Shown here one piece after another: positions 63,205 through 64,000 of a DNA stretch of 64,000 nucleotides. Below the pieces are notes generated by a model. The model did not search any database. It was not told the DNA's origin and was given only the letters and a program-made list of their open reading frames with translations. The translations under genes and the position numbers were made by a program. Origin of the DNA: Staphylococcus simulans (GTDB lineage: Bacteria; Bacillota; Bacilli; Staphylococcales; Staphylococcaceae); assembly GCF_002902285.1 (NCBI RefSeq), contig NZ_PPRU01000001.1:1-64000 (forward strand), read 5' to 3'. The first letter of the stretch is position 1, and each line of letters starts with the position of its first letter.

Positions 63205-64000
<796 letters not shown>

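Overview
The window is a stretch of core chromosome from a low-GC Firmicute, and the gene content and order point to a Staphylococcus. Supporting features are mreCD without mreB, a fused secDF, lytH directly after dtd, the CymR sequence with a single Cys25, 6S RNA after aspS, and the order valS-folC-comC-radC-mreCD-rplU-prp-rpmA-obg-ruvAB-queA-tgt-yajC-secDF-recJ-apt-relA-dtd-lytH-hisS-aspS. I cannot fix the species from sequence alone. There are no tRNA or rRNA genes, insertion sequences, prophage genes, CRISPR arrays or obvious foreign islands.

Layout. 1-706: the start of a membrane protein gene running off the left edge, and tag (both minus). 726-4933: Val T-box, valS, folC. 5092-7619: prepilin peptidase comC, radC, and three small or uncharacterised genes, two of them under 60 codons. 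7836-10245: mreC, mreD, L21 leader, rplU, the L27-processing protease prp, rpmA. 10377-16246: obg, an ACT regulator, ruvA, ruvB, queA, tgt, yajC. 16247-25784: secDF, recJ, apt, relA, dtd, lytH. 25789-29463: T-box, hisS, aspS, 6S RNA. 29564-33616: tcdA, rarA (minus), cymR, a CsbD-like stress protein, and a luciferase-like oxidoreductase (minus). 33799-39243: cysteine desulfurase, mnmA, a TPR protein, recD2. 39269-43281: Ala T-box, alaS, ireB, ruvX, yrzB. 43524-47503: trmR-trhP1-trhP2-udk-greA. 47711-53374: mtnN, yqeG, yqeH, aroE, yhbY, nadD, yqeK, rsfS, a methyltransferase. 53428-57932: comEA, comEB, comEC, holA. 57966-64000: rpsT (minus), lepA, hemW, then the CtsR/CIRCE-controlled hrcA-grpE-dnaK operon, with dnaK cut by the right edge.

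Functionally the region is dominated by translation: three tRNA synthetase units under T-box control, ribosomal proteins L21, L27 and S20, the ribosome-associated GTPases or factors Obg, YqeH, LepA, YhbY and RsfS, and tRNA modification by QueA/Tgt, MnmA plus a cysteine desulfurase, TcdA, and TrmR/TrhP. The rest is recombination and repair (Tag, RuvABX, RecJ, RecD2, RarA), stringent response (RelA), cell envelope (MreCD, LytH, SecDF/YajC), DNA uptake (ComC, ComEA/EB/EC) and heat shock.

I did not find a plainly new multigene system. The points most worth a second look are regulatory: a terminator-like hairpin holding the comEA Shine-Dalgarno, a hisS-aspS T-box whose two recognition elements seem to point to different tRNAs, long structured leaders before secDF and relA, a Shine-Dalgarno-masking hairpin over a tiny ORF before comC, and unannotated small proteins at 6614-6784 and 7494-7619.
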